NCBI GenBank assembly: GCA_021732845.1
Contig: JAKFUF010000161.1
Location: 1-33,589 of the forward strand
Length of the DNA: 33,589 bases
Direction: 5' to 3'
Source of the DNA: Planctomycetaceae bacterium
GTDB taxonomy: Bacteria; Planctomycetota; Planctomycetia; Planctomycetales; Planctomycetaceae
In this document: positions 1-6,520 of the stretch, one piece after another
How the letters are laid out: every line of letters begins with the position of its first letter
Numbering within the stretch: position 1 is the first letter of the stretch
The notes under the pieces: model-generated
What the model was told of the DNA's origin: nothing
Seen by the model: only the letters and a program-made list of their open reading frames with translations
Database searches by the model: none
Program-made: the position numbers and the translations under genes

Positions 1-130
1 GCCCCCACGACCGCCCCTGCCACGGGGTCATGACCGTTCAATCCAGTGCCGGCGGTGCGATGCGGCACACGGTGGCGGGCCGAAGAGGCTTCTACGCATT
101 TCGACGGCATTCAATCCGACTTGTCAGGCA

Positions 131-955
131 TCACCAAGGAGCTTTCTCGCCTCCATTCCGTGTCAACAACCCCAGCAATGTCGCGGCTGGCAGGTTTTCA
201 GGAAGCCAGTGGACACTGCCGTCGGCGAAAGCAGCATTGGCCCCGCGACTATGCCGGCCCGAAATCCCTGGCGGTGATGGAGCGTTGATGGTCGTTGCCA
301 TTTCCGCCAACGTCAGATCGCGTGGCTCCGCCCATTTGATTCCTGAATTGTGGGTCTCAATCACATGCAAAGTGTGGGCTGCTCCGTCCGTAATGTCCTT
401 CAATTTGACCGGAATCGTTCCGCGCCAGGCGGTGTTCATTCCAACCACGGCGAGATAGCTTGTCCTCGTGTCGGGCACCTTGGAATCTCGCCGGTGATCG
501 AGCGGACAATTGAAGGCGGGAATGGGTGTGTCAGCGAGCCGTTTGTTGGTCGGTCCGTTCCAAGGCTCCTCAAAACGGTATTGGTCGTAAATCTTTTGAT
601 GGGCTCCCCCGTCGAGATACGGCAGGATCAGCACCCGCCAACTGTGCATCGGGCGTCCCTGCCCGTCCGCAACAAAAGCGGGCGGGAAACTCCCAAAGAC
701 GTGATGATACTCGTGCAGGGCGAGGGCAATCGCTTTCAAGCGGGATATACATGCCTCTCGTGCGACACCACCGCTCCCCGGGCCTTGGACAGCCGGCATC
801 AACAGTGAAATCAAAACCGCGATGATCGCTGCGACAACTGCCCATTCAATCAGCGTCAGCCGGATCAGTCGTCGTTTGATGGGCTGACTCGGATTTGAAG
901 TTGAGGCAATGCCATCTGGCGAATCAGGCATGGGTTCTCCACGAACCGTGTGCAT
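131..955 (-). CDS. DUF1559-family pseudopilin-like protein
   Basis: A 274-residue protein with a type IV pilin-like N-terminus: the stretch TLIEW followed by a hydrophobic helix (about residues 34-57, ending LLMPAVQ) resembles the prepilin helix of DUF1559 proteins, which are massively expanded in Planctomycetota. The family signatures HSWRVLILPYLDG (about 104-116), YLAVVG, and near the C-terminus AAFADGSVHWLPE are all visible. The usual G-F before TLIE is replaced by R-L, so prepilin peptidase processing is uncertain. I chose the ATG at 955 because it starts two bases after the ada stop codon with a GGAG five bases upstream; a GTG at 1003 would extend it inside ada. It is very likely cotranscribed with ada. 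The role of DUF1559 proteins is not established; a surface or periplasmic filament-like role is inferred. Confidence 0.85.
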   Translation of the reverse strand: MHTVRGEPMPDSPDGIASTSNPSQPIKRRLIRLTLIEWAVVAAIIAVLISLLMPAVQGPGSGGVAREACISRLKAIALALHEYHHVFGSFPPAFVADGQGRPMHSWRVLILPYLDGGAHQKIYDQYRFEEPWNGPTNKRLADTPIPAFNCPLDHRRDSKVPDTRTSYLAVVGMNTAWRGTIPVKLKDITDGAAHTLHVIETHNSGIKWAEPRDLTLAEMATTINAPSPPGISGRHSRGANAAFADGSVHWLPENLPAATLLGLLTRNGGEKAPW

Positions 956-957
956 TT

Positions 958-2007
958 CTACTCCGCTCGTTGTTCCAGGTCCAACAACACCCGCTTTCGC
1001 CACAATCCTCCGCCGTAGCCTGTCAGTTCTCCATTCTTGCCAATCACGCGGTGGCAGGGGATCAAGATGTTGATGCGGTTCTGACCGTTGGCATTGGCGA
1101 CGGCGCGAACGGCCGAGGGCTGGTCGATCCGTTTCGCCAGTTCCTGATAGCTGATGGTCTCGCCATGCGGAATCTGTCGCAACTCGTTCCAGACGCGTTC
1201 CTGAAACGGTGTGCCCCGCGGAGCCACGGGCACGGTGAAATCTTGCCGCCTTCCTTCGAAATAGTCCTTCAGTTCCTCACCGAGCATTTTCAACCATTTG
1301 TGTTCACCGGGGACGACCGGCATCGCAAACCGCTGCCGCATGGTGGCAAGATTCCGCTCCAGCATCCGCCGGTCCGTGTATTCCAGCAGGCAAATCCCCT
1401 TCTCCGTCGTGGCGGCCAGCATCCGCCCCACGGGGCTGTCAATCATCCTCGTCGTGACACATTCGGTTGCCCGAGCACTGCCCGGTGGCGTGCCGAATGC
1501 CTGGCCGAAGGCCTCGCGAAAACCACTATGCGAGGCATAGCCGTGGCCCAGGGCGACATCGTCCAGGTCGGCCCCTTCGCGGATCCGCGTGAACGCTTCG
1601 GAGAGCCGCCGTCCACGGCACCATTCAGAAAATGTCATCCCGTAATGTTCTTGAAACCAGCGCCGCACCCGTTCGGGGCTGAGTCCCAGGGCCTTTAAAT
1701 CGCTGGCCTGAATGCGTTCCTGAGGGGCCTGCTCGACACGGGTCATCAGTTGTTCGACCCAAACCGGACTCTGCCCATCCAGTTCCAGCGGCCGGCACAA
1801 TTTGCAGGGGCGGTATCCAGCAAACAGGGATTCGCGAACCGTACCGAAAAACTCCACGTTCTCGGGTTTGGGCCGTCTGGGTGGACGGCACGAAGGCAGG
1901 CAGAAGATCCCCGTTGTTTTGACCGCCGTGAGAAACACCCCGTCATAGGTTCCGTCCCCGGAAAGCATCGCCCGCACCATTTCTTCGCGCGGCGGCAACG
2001 TGTGCAT
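958..2007 (-). CDS. ada: Bifunctional DNA repair methyltransferase / AraC-type regulator Ada
   Basis: Full-length Ada architecture in about 349 residues. The N-terminal zinc domain has the four cysteines C36, C40, C68 and C71 (GIFCLPSC and YRPCKLC); in the E. coli protein one of these accepts the methyl group from DNA methylphosphotriesters. An AraC-type helix-turn-helix follows (about 105-176, including HGYASHSGFREAFGQAFG). The C-terminal O6-alkylguanine methyltransferase domain carries the active-site PCHRV with C318. In known systems methylated Ada activates repair genes including its own. The ATG at 2007 aligns with where Ada proteins begin; in-frame ATGs at 2055 and 2136 would add 16 or 43 residues without a better ribosome-binding site. 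No clear Ada operator was recognised upstream. The next gene on the strand starts two bases after its stop codon. Confidence 0.93.
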   Translation of the reverse strand: MHTLPPREEMVRAMLSGDGTYDGVFLTAVKTTGIFCLPSCRPPRRPKPENVEFFGTVRESLFAGYRPCKLCRPLELDGQSPVWVEQLMTRVEQAPQERIQASDLKALGLSPERVRRWFQEHYGMTFSEWCRGRRLSEAFTRIREGADLDDVALGHGYASHSGFREAFGQAFGTPPGSARATECVTTRMIDSPVGRMLAATTEKGICLLEYTDRRMLERNLATMRQRFAMPVVPGEHKWLKMLGEELKDYFEGRRQDFTVPVAPRGTPFQERVWNELRQIPHGETISYQELAKRIDQPSAVRAVANANGQNRINILIPCHRVIGKNGELTGYGGGLWRKRVLLDLEQRAE

Positions 2008-2531
2008 GGGGCTTTTCCGTGTGGAATCCGTTGTCGGTGCGGCGGTGGCAGGCATGATGTTCAGATTCCAGGCTGGTCCGTATTGCTCGCTGCGGAACTT
2101 CTGGCGCGGATGGGTGGCTTGCGCCCCCTTCCTCATCCGCTGTCGGGGTTCCTCGCTCGCTGGTCAATTGTGCGACGCGCCAGACCTGCCAGCCACCGAA
2201 AATGCGACAAGATATTCTGAAACCGCCCTAGGCCTGCTGAGCCAGGACCGGAAAAAAACTGTGCGCATTAATTGCTGACCAGAAGCCGATCTTGGACAAC
2301 GAGAAGGGGAACCACGAATTTTCACGAATACGAGGAATCTCACGAATGACAACGAGAAGGATTTCATCGCCCGCGATGTCACGCCGGTTGATGATTTGTG
2401 AAATTCGTCAGATTCGTGAAATTTCGTGGTTCAATTCTGACCATCCGATTCACGCACCGTTTTGCCAGACTGGCCGACTTGACCAACAACATCATTCGTT
2501 GTCGCTGACGGTTCGCTGCGCGAAATGGCGG
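2008..2531. other. Intergenic region with palindromic repeat copy A1
   Basis: This gap of about 520 bases lies between the DUF1080 stop codon and the ada start. Its part nearest DUF1080 is filled by the first copy of a long imperfect palindrome (separate entry). The part nearest ada (about 2008-2280) should contain the ada promoter. It could also be partly coding if ada starts at 2055 or 2136. I see no other gene. Confidence 0.5.
2285..2515. repeat. Long palindromic intergenic repeat, copy A1
   Basis: An imperfect palindrome of about 230 bases including conserved flanks. The arms are built from ACGAAT-type blocks: GGAACCACGAATTTTCACG near 2308 pairs with CGTGAAATTTCGTGGTTC ending at 2432. 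In the centre is a perfect small hairpin, CATCGC-CC-GCGATG (2365-2378), followed by GCCGGTTGAT (2383-2392). Flank markers are GCCGAT (2285), GACAACGA (2295) and CCGACTTG (2474). Copies A2 and A3 share the arms, and A2 also shares the flanks. The element ends shortly after the stop codon of the DUF1080 gene, as read on the minus strand. Confidence 0.85.
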
Positions 2532-3263
2532 TCACTTCTCCGCCTTCAGGGGCAGCAGCTTGATGTTCTTGAACCAGCATTCTCCGCCGTGATCCTGCAG
2601 GCCGATGTACCCCGAGGGCTTCTTGTCCTTGAAGGCGATCTCGAACTTGTGATTCGAACCATCCGGCCGCTTGTTCTTCTCGGTCCACTCGTCCAGGTTG
2701 GCGTGCATCACCGCTTCGCCATTCAGCTCCACATCGATCAATTTTCCCCGGCAGGTAATGACGATGTGGTTCCATTCGCCGACCGGCTTCATGGCGTTCT
2801 TTTTGGGAGGCACCAGGTCATAGAGCGCGCCGGTGTCGTGGTAGCCCGCGGTCTTGGTGTCATCAATGGCGATTTCCAGTCCGTTATAGCCGACATCGTT
2901 GCCCAGTTTGGGCGTGATCGGAAAGGTGTGCAGGAAGATACCGCTGTTGCATTTGGGGCTGATCTTGAAGTCCAGGGCCAATTGATAATTCTCCCACACC
3001 TTCTCGTGAATCATCATGTAGGCCCCGCATTTGCGCGGGTTGATCGCCCCCTCTTCGACCGGCCGGCGCCCGGGCTGCAGGTCAGAGGCCAGCCAGCCGT
3101 CGAGGTTCTTGCCGTTGAACAACAGCAGCCAGCCCGCGGCCTTCTCCTTTTCGGTCAACTGGTTGTCGGGAGCGGTTTCGGCCATCGCCGAAGTGGCAGT
3201 GGCCAGCAGGAGCAGCAGGGAACTGACGACACGGAACGTCTTGCGGGTGAGAATGGTCAACAT
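2532..3263 (-). CDS. Secreted DUF1080 / 3-keto-disaccharide hydrolase-like protein
   Basis: A 243-residue protein with a clear signal peptide (residues 1-28, R-K then a run of leucines, cleavage after AMA). The mature part is one DUF1080 domain (PF06439, a concanavalin-like beta-sandwich): GWLLLFNGKNLDGW near the start, NSGIFLHTF, GLEIAIDD, WNHIVITCRGKLIDVELNG in the middle, and GYIGLQDHGGECWFKNIKL at the end. Some members of this family hydrolyse 3-keto-glycosides; planctomycetes carry many paralogues of unknown substrate. The start was placed at the ATG at 3263 because the signal peptide begins there; the open frame upstream lacks protein-like character. It is flanked on both sides by copies of the palindromic repeat. 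Confidence 0.88.
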   Translation of the reverse strand: MLTILTRKTFRVVSSLLLLLATATSAMAETAPDNQLTEKEKAAGWLLLFNGKNLDGWLASDLQPGRRPVEEGAINPRKCGAYMMIHEKVWENYQLALDFKISPKCNSGIFLHTFPITPKLGNDVGYNGLEIAIDDTKTAGYHDTGALYDLVPPKKNAMKPVGEWNHIVITCRGKLIDVELNGEAVMHANLDEWTEKNKRPDGSNHKFEIAFKDKKPSGYIGLQDHGGECWFKNIKLLPLKAEK

Positions 3264-3373
3264 GATGCACCAGTGATCCAAGGCGTGGGAAGGGGCGTGC
3301 AGCGTGCGTCCATCTTTCGCGCCAGGGCAGCGCGATGTCAACCGGCTGTCGCTTCTGCCTCTATGACATTGCC

Positions 3374-3450
3374 TGATTCCGGGACACCTGTCGCGGATCC
3401 GCTCGCTGGCGCTCACTCCAGATCTGCGGGCGGTGTCCCGCAATCACGCC
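3374..3450. repeat. Inverted repeat element, family B copy 1
   Basis: Arms TGATTCCGGGACACC (3374-3388) and GGTGTCCCGCAATCACGCC (3432-3450) pair with 14 of 15 matches across the first 15 positions. The loop begins TGTCGCGGATC. A second copy with nearly the same arms lies at 19933-19987, where the loop reads GATCCGCGACA, the reverse complement. A single arm (GCGTGATTCCGGG) also occurs near 6341. Confidence 0.75.
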
Positions 3451-3615
3451 AGGACTGGCGCTCTTGGAAGGCGGTGAAGCCATTGTCGAGCAGCGAACGC
3501 CATCCGGGACAACGAATGAAGTTGTGGGTGACGTGGACAGGCCTGGCCTAAGTCCGGCCTACGGTCAGCAGCTTGTAGCGGGCTTTTTCTCTTTGTCCAG
3601 TCCTCAGGTGCTGAC

Positions 3616-3845
3616 TGAAGGCCGATTTTAGACAACGAAAAAGAGAACTACGAATTCTCACGAATGTTACGAATCTCACGAATTATCAACCGGCTTCGCA
3701 TCACGGGTGATGAAAGCCCACCGGGTTGCCATTCGCGGCATTCGTCTTGTTCGTGAAAATTCGTGGTTTATCTCTAACCGAACGAACCACTCACCGTGTT
3801 GCTTCTTCAGCCGACTTGGCCAAGTCGTTCATTCGTGGCCGCTAT
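3616..3845. repeat. Long palindromic intergenic repeat, copy A2
   Basis: Second copy of the long palindrome. The left arm (GAGAACTACGAATTCTCACG, near 3643) pairs with the right arm ending GTTCGTGAAAATTCGTGG (near 3767). The flanks match A1 in the same orientation: GCCGAT (3621), GACAACGA (3631), CCGACTTG (3811); the outer markers are 190 bases apart here and 189 in A1. The central hairpin is CATCAC-GG-GTGATG (3699-3712), preceded by ATCAACCGGC (3685-3694). The core is therefore the reverse complement of the A1 core. It ends about 50 bases beyond the oxygenase stop codon, read on the minus strand. Confidence 0.85.
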
Positions 3846-3895
3846 TGAATCTGCTGGACATTGATGCAAATGTCACAGTTATTGGCAAGGCAATC

Positions 3896-4714
3896 CTAAG
3901 CGGCTTTCTTATACACATCCTTCTTCGCCATGCCGTCCTTCTTGATCATGCGCAGGCAACTGCGGAGCAGGTTGTCGGCGCTGGCGACCAGGCGGGCGAT
4001 CGGCTGCTCGGGGCGGGCGCTGAAGGAGGTGACATGGAAGTATTCGTAGGCTTCCGGAGACTGCTCCGTGAAATAGTAGTTCGACACGCAGCAGCGGGTA
4101 CCCTGTTGCTTGACGGGATTCACCGAGTGCCACGAGACACGGTTGGTTTCCATGATGACCAGCCGGTTGAACAGGCTGGGGATTTCCAGCGGGGTCCGCA
4201 CGCCGGTGTCCCACAGTTCTAGGTTTCCGCCGCCTGTCGCGGACCAGTCGGGTGTGACATAGAACAGAACGTTCACCCGCCGGTAGAATTTCTGCGTGGC
4301 TTCATGCGAGTTGTCAATGTGCGGGTTCAGGAACTGTCCGGGAATCATCGCCGAGATCCCTCCCGCATAGAGCGATGGATCGGCCAGCAACGCCTTGATT
4401 CCAGTGATTTTTTCGACCTGCAGCAGCACTTCGGGTGTCTGAAAAGCGTAGAGGGCTTCGCGGATGATCGGATCCATCCGGTCCAGCGCCTTCGAGGTGT
4501 ATTTCTGCTCGCGGAAGCTGTTCATGAGCCGCATCTGCTCCAGCGGCGGATAGCTTTCGTAAATCCGCTTCACTGTCTCAGGGGGCAGAACATTGTCCAG
4601 AACGGCGACGCGGCTCTTCACTGGATGCCGATCGCGGTTGAATTCCAGTTGCAGCTCCGGCGTGTGCTTCACCAGCTTGGCGAGAACCTGGGCGGCGAGT
4701 GGTTGGGTCGACAT
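3896..4714 (-). CDS. 2-oxoglutarate/Fe(II)-dependent oxygenase (prolyl 4-hydroxylase-like)
   Basis: A 272-residue protein with the double-stranded beta-helix iron site of the 2OG-Fe(II) oxygenases: the H-x-D pair is H132 and D134 (NPHIDNSHE), the distal histidine is H196 (SWHSVNP), and R207 (GTRCCVSNYYF) is placed to bind 2-oxoglutarate. GGGNLELWD (162-170) is typical of prolyl 4-hydroxylase-like members. Such enzymes hydroxylate proteins or small metabolites and in bacteria often sit next to glycosyltransferases; the next minus-strand gene upstream (5121-6188) is one. The ATG at 4714 has GGAA six bases upstream; an upstream ATG at 4807 adds low-complexity residues that do not match the family. 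The substrate cannot be told from sequence. Confidence 0.87.
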   Translation of the reverse strand: MSTQPLAAQVLAKLVKHTPELQLEFNRDRHPVKSRVAVLDNVLPPETVKRIYESYPPLEQMRLMNSFREQKYTSKALDRMDPIIREALYAFQTPEVLLQVEKITGIKALLADPSLYAGGISAMIPGQFLNPHIDNSHEATQKFYRRVNVLFYVTPDWSATGGGNLELWDTGVRTPLEIPSLFNRLVIMETNRVSWHSVNPVKQQGTRCCVSNYYFTEQSPEAYEYFHVTSFSARPEQPIARLVASADNLLRSCLRMIKKDGMAKKDVYKKAA

Positions 4715-4807
4715 GGCAGTTCCGGAATTCGTGGACGAGGCAACTCGGTTTGCTGGCGAGCGCGTCTGGGTTGTTGAGCGTTGATCAAAGCAGGAGCGCT
4801 GTAACAA

Positions 4808-4841
4808 GGAATTTCAAATTTCAGATTTCAAATTTCACAGT
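4808..4841. repeat. AT-rich repeat, family C copy 1 (ATTTCA units)
   Basis: A run of ATTTCA/ATTTCAG units embedded in GC-rich surroundings. The 24 bases 4818-4841 are identical to 26941-26964, about 22 kb away. Both copies lie in intergenic DNA upstream of a minus-strand gene. Confidence 0.7.
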
Positions 4842-4902
4842 CTAAACGCTCCGGAACAACATGTATGTGGCATAACTCGCAGTTGACCGGACGTTTTTAA
4901 AT

Positions 4903-5080
4903 TAACCACGAATAGGACGAATATTGCGAATCTCACGAATAAACCCCGTATTCCCAATCACCGACGTGATGGCTTACCGCCATTCATTGAACCGTGTCCT
5001 GTCGACATGAATTCACAGAGAACTTCATTCGTGCTATTCGTATTATTTGTGATATTCGTGGTTCCCTTTCTCGTACTCTA
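4903..5080. repeat. Long palindromic intergenic repeat, copy A3
   Basis: Third copy. The left arm has AACCACGAATAGGACGAAT and ATCTCACGAAT; the right arm has TTGTGATATTCGTGGTTCCC, followed by TTTCTCG, which is the reverse complement of the left border of A1 (CGAGAAGGGGAACCAC). The element therefore lies in the opposite overall orientation. A central hairpin ATCAC-CGAC-GTGAT (4957-4970) is at the equivalent place. It ends about 40 bases beyond the stop codon of the glycosyltransferase gene. Confidence 0.75.
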
Positions 5081-5120
5081 CAGTTGATCTTCGCCCTTGA
5101 ATTCGGCGATGCTAATTTCA

Positions 5121-6188
5121 TCAGGCGGCGAACATCGCCGTTAAGAATTCTTCGGGGTTCATAAACCGCGATTGGGTCATGCCCTGCCCGAGCACGCGCT
5201 GCACGGCGCGGGCAATGGAGCGGGCGGAATCGGGGTCGAAGGTGGCTTCGGGACTGACCACATCGCGCACGTAGTCCCGTTCGGCGGCGACGATGGGGAG
5301 CTTGTGCCGCTGGGCTTCCAGCAGCGGCAGGCCAAAAGATTCGTAGTGCGAGGGATAGATCAAGCGGCGGCTACGTCCATAGATCTGCTCGACCTGCGCC
5401 GCCGAGACATAGCCCACGTTTTCCAGTTTTAGGCCGTGATCCAACCGCCGGGCCTCGATCCAGTCATGCAGTTCCGGTGAATTCTGCTGGCCCACGGTCA
5501 GGCACAGCGAGGGAAACAGTCCCCCCCGCGCCAGCAGGCACCAGGCTTGAATCAACTGCCGGTGATTCTTGTGGGGCTCGCCGGTGGCGATGTAGCAGAA
5601 GTCGTAGCCTTTGCCGGTGAACGGCAGCAGGCGCGGCCCTGGTTCATCGGCTGGCGGAGGCACGAACGGGCGGACACGGATCGCAGCGCCAGGCAAGAGT
5701 TGGTCGAGCAGATCGTGCATCGTTTCCGTCTGCACAATGAATTCGGTGGCGGTTTTGGCGCGGGTGCGAAACCACAGCCGTTCCAGCTCGATCCGCAGCC
5801 GCTGCTTCCACGAATAGCTCGAAACATCCGTCCGGCTGATGATGTTGCGGTTTTGAACAAAGACAGACACATGTCCCTGGCACGGAAACAACGGTGGCTG
5901 ACCGGCAAAGCACAGGATGCGCGTGTCCGGCCTGGAGAGCTGCGACAGCAACCGTTCCGCCCGCCACCGGGCCCGCAGGGAGGGGGCAACCCGATGGACC
6001 GTGGGCTGAGGGCAACCGGTGGCAATCTCGGCTTCCACCGATTCGAAGCGGGTGTCGAGAATCAGATGAGCGGGTTTGACGAGCGCGGGGGCGTTGAGCC
6101 ACGTCGTCGCGAGCAGCGACCGCAGCAATGTCCCGCCGCCGCCCTGATGGACATTGGGCGCATGGATGATCAATGGTCCAGCCGGCAT
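5121..6188 (-). CDS. Glycosyltransferase, GT4 type (GT-B fold)
   Basis: About 355 residues. An N-terminal Rossmann-like half begins with LIIHAPNVHQGGGGTLL, a glycine-rich acceptor-side loop. The C-terminal half has YDFCYIATGEPHKNHRQLIQA (strand-loop-helix of the nucleotide-sugar domain) and the family 1/4 signature LIYPSHYESFGLPLLEAQ, whose E-x7-E spacing contacts the donor sugar nucleotide in characterised members. It probably adds a hexose to a surface polysaccharide or glycan at the cytoplasmic face. A GTG at 6203 would add five residues with an AAGGA only two bases away; the ATG at 6188 has GGGG at better spacing, but the choice is not certain. It diverges from the kinase-TIR gene. Confidence 0.9.
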   Translation of the reverse strand: MPAGPLIIHAPNVHQGGGGTLLRSLLATTWLNAPALVKPAHLILDTRFESVEAEIATGCPQPTVHRVAPSLRARWRAERLLSQLSRPDTRILCFAGQPPLFPCQGHVSVFVQNRNIISRTDVSSYSWKQRLRIELERLWFRTRAKTATEFIVQTETMHDLLDQLLPGAAIRVRPFVPPPADEPGPRLLPFTGKGYDFCYIATGEPHKNHRQLIQAWCLLARGGLFPSLCLTVGQQNSPELHDWIEARRLDHGLKLENVGYVSAAQVEQIYGRSRRLIYPSHYESFGLPLLEAQRHKLPIVAAERDYVRDVVSPEATFDPDSARSIARAVQRVLGQGMTQSRFMNPEEFLTAMFAA

Positions 6189-6520
6189 GGCACCCCGCGT
6201 CACAATCCTTTGCGACAGATGGAAAATCGCCGGGGAGAATATCCGCGATCGAAGGATGCGGAAAGACCATTTTGGATGGTCGCTGGTTTGCAGAGAGAAT
6301 CAGTTCTTCGGTCAAGCGATCCGTTCACCCAGATCACTTTGCGTGATTCCGGGCGTTGGGCGGGCTCTGATTTCGGACAAATGGCTCGAACCAAGCTATG
6401 CTGTCACAGTAAGATGGGTGGATCATCGGCAGATTTTGAGATGCCGCATGACGGGGGGATTGCTCAAAGTGCTGCGGTGCTGGCACTTGGCATCTGTGGC
6501 AGACGGCATCAGGCAGGCGG
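6189..6520. other. Divergent intergenic region
   Basis: This stretch of about 330 bases separates the divergent glycosyltransferase and kinase-TIR genes and must contain both promoters. I found no consensus-quality promoter; TATGCT near 6400 is a possible -10 for the kinase gene. A single B-family arm (GCGTGATTCCGGG) lies near 6341. No gene is supported here. Confidence 0.4.

Larger units (their letters stand above)
3264..3895. other. Intergenic region with two repeat types
   Basis: These 632 bases carry no convincing gene. They contain an inverted repeat of the B family (3374-3450) and the second long palindrome A2 (3616-3845). The stretch 3264-3370 should hold the promoter of the DUF1080 gene, though no clear -35/-10 pair was recognised. 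Open frames here on either strand are short and resemble no family. Confidence 0.6.
4715..5120. other. Intergenic region with repeats C and A3
   Basis: About 400 bases without a gene. It contains an AT-rich direct repeat (4808-4841, family C) whose 24-base core recurs exactly near 26941, and the third long palindrome A3 (4903-5080). The stretch between the oxygenase start and 4808 is the likely site of its promoter, but no good match was seen. Confidence 0.55.

Noticed and set aside
1-130. Possible start of a minus-strand gene (ATG at 32) running off the left edge
   Set aside because: Only about ten codons are visible and there is no ribosome-binding site, so it cannot be supported.
895-1698. 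Plus-strand open frame of 267 codons opposite ada
   Set aside because: It is antisense to a gene with complete Ada motifs and resembles no family.
2285-5080. Insertion sequence or MITE with a transposase
   Set aside because: No transposase gene is present in the window and no clear target-site duplications were seen, so I call them repeats only.
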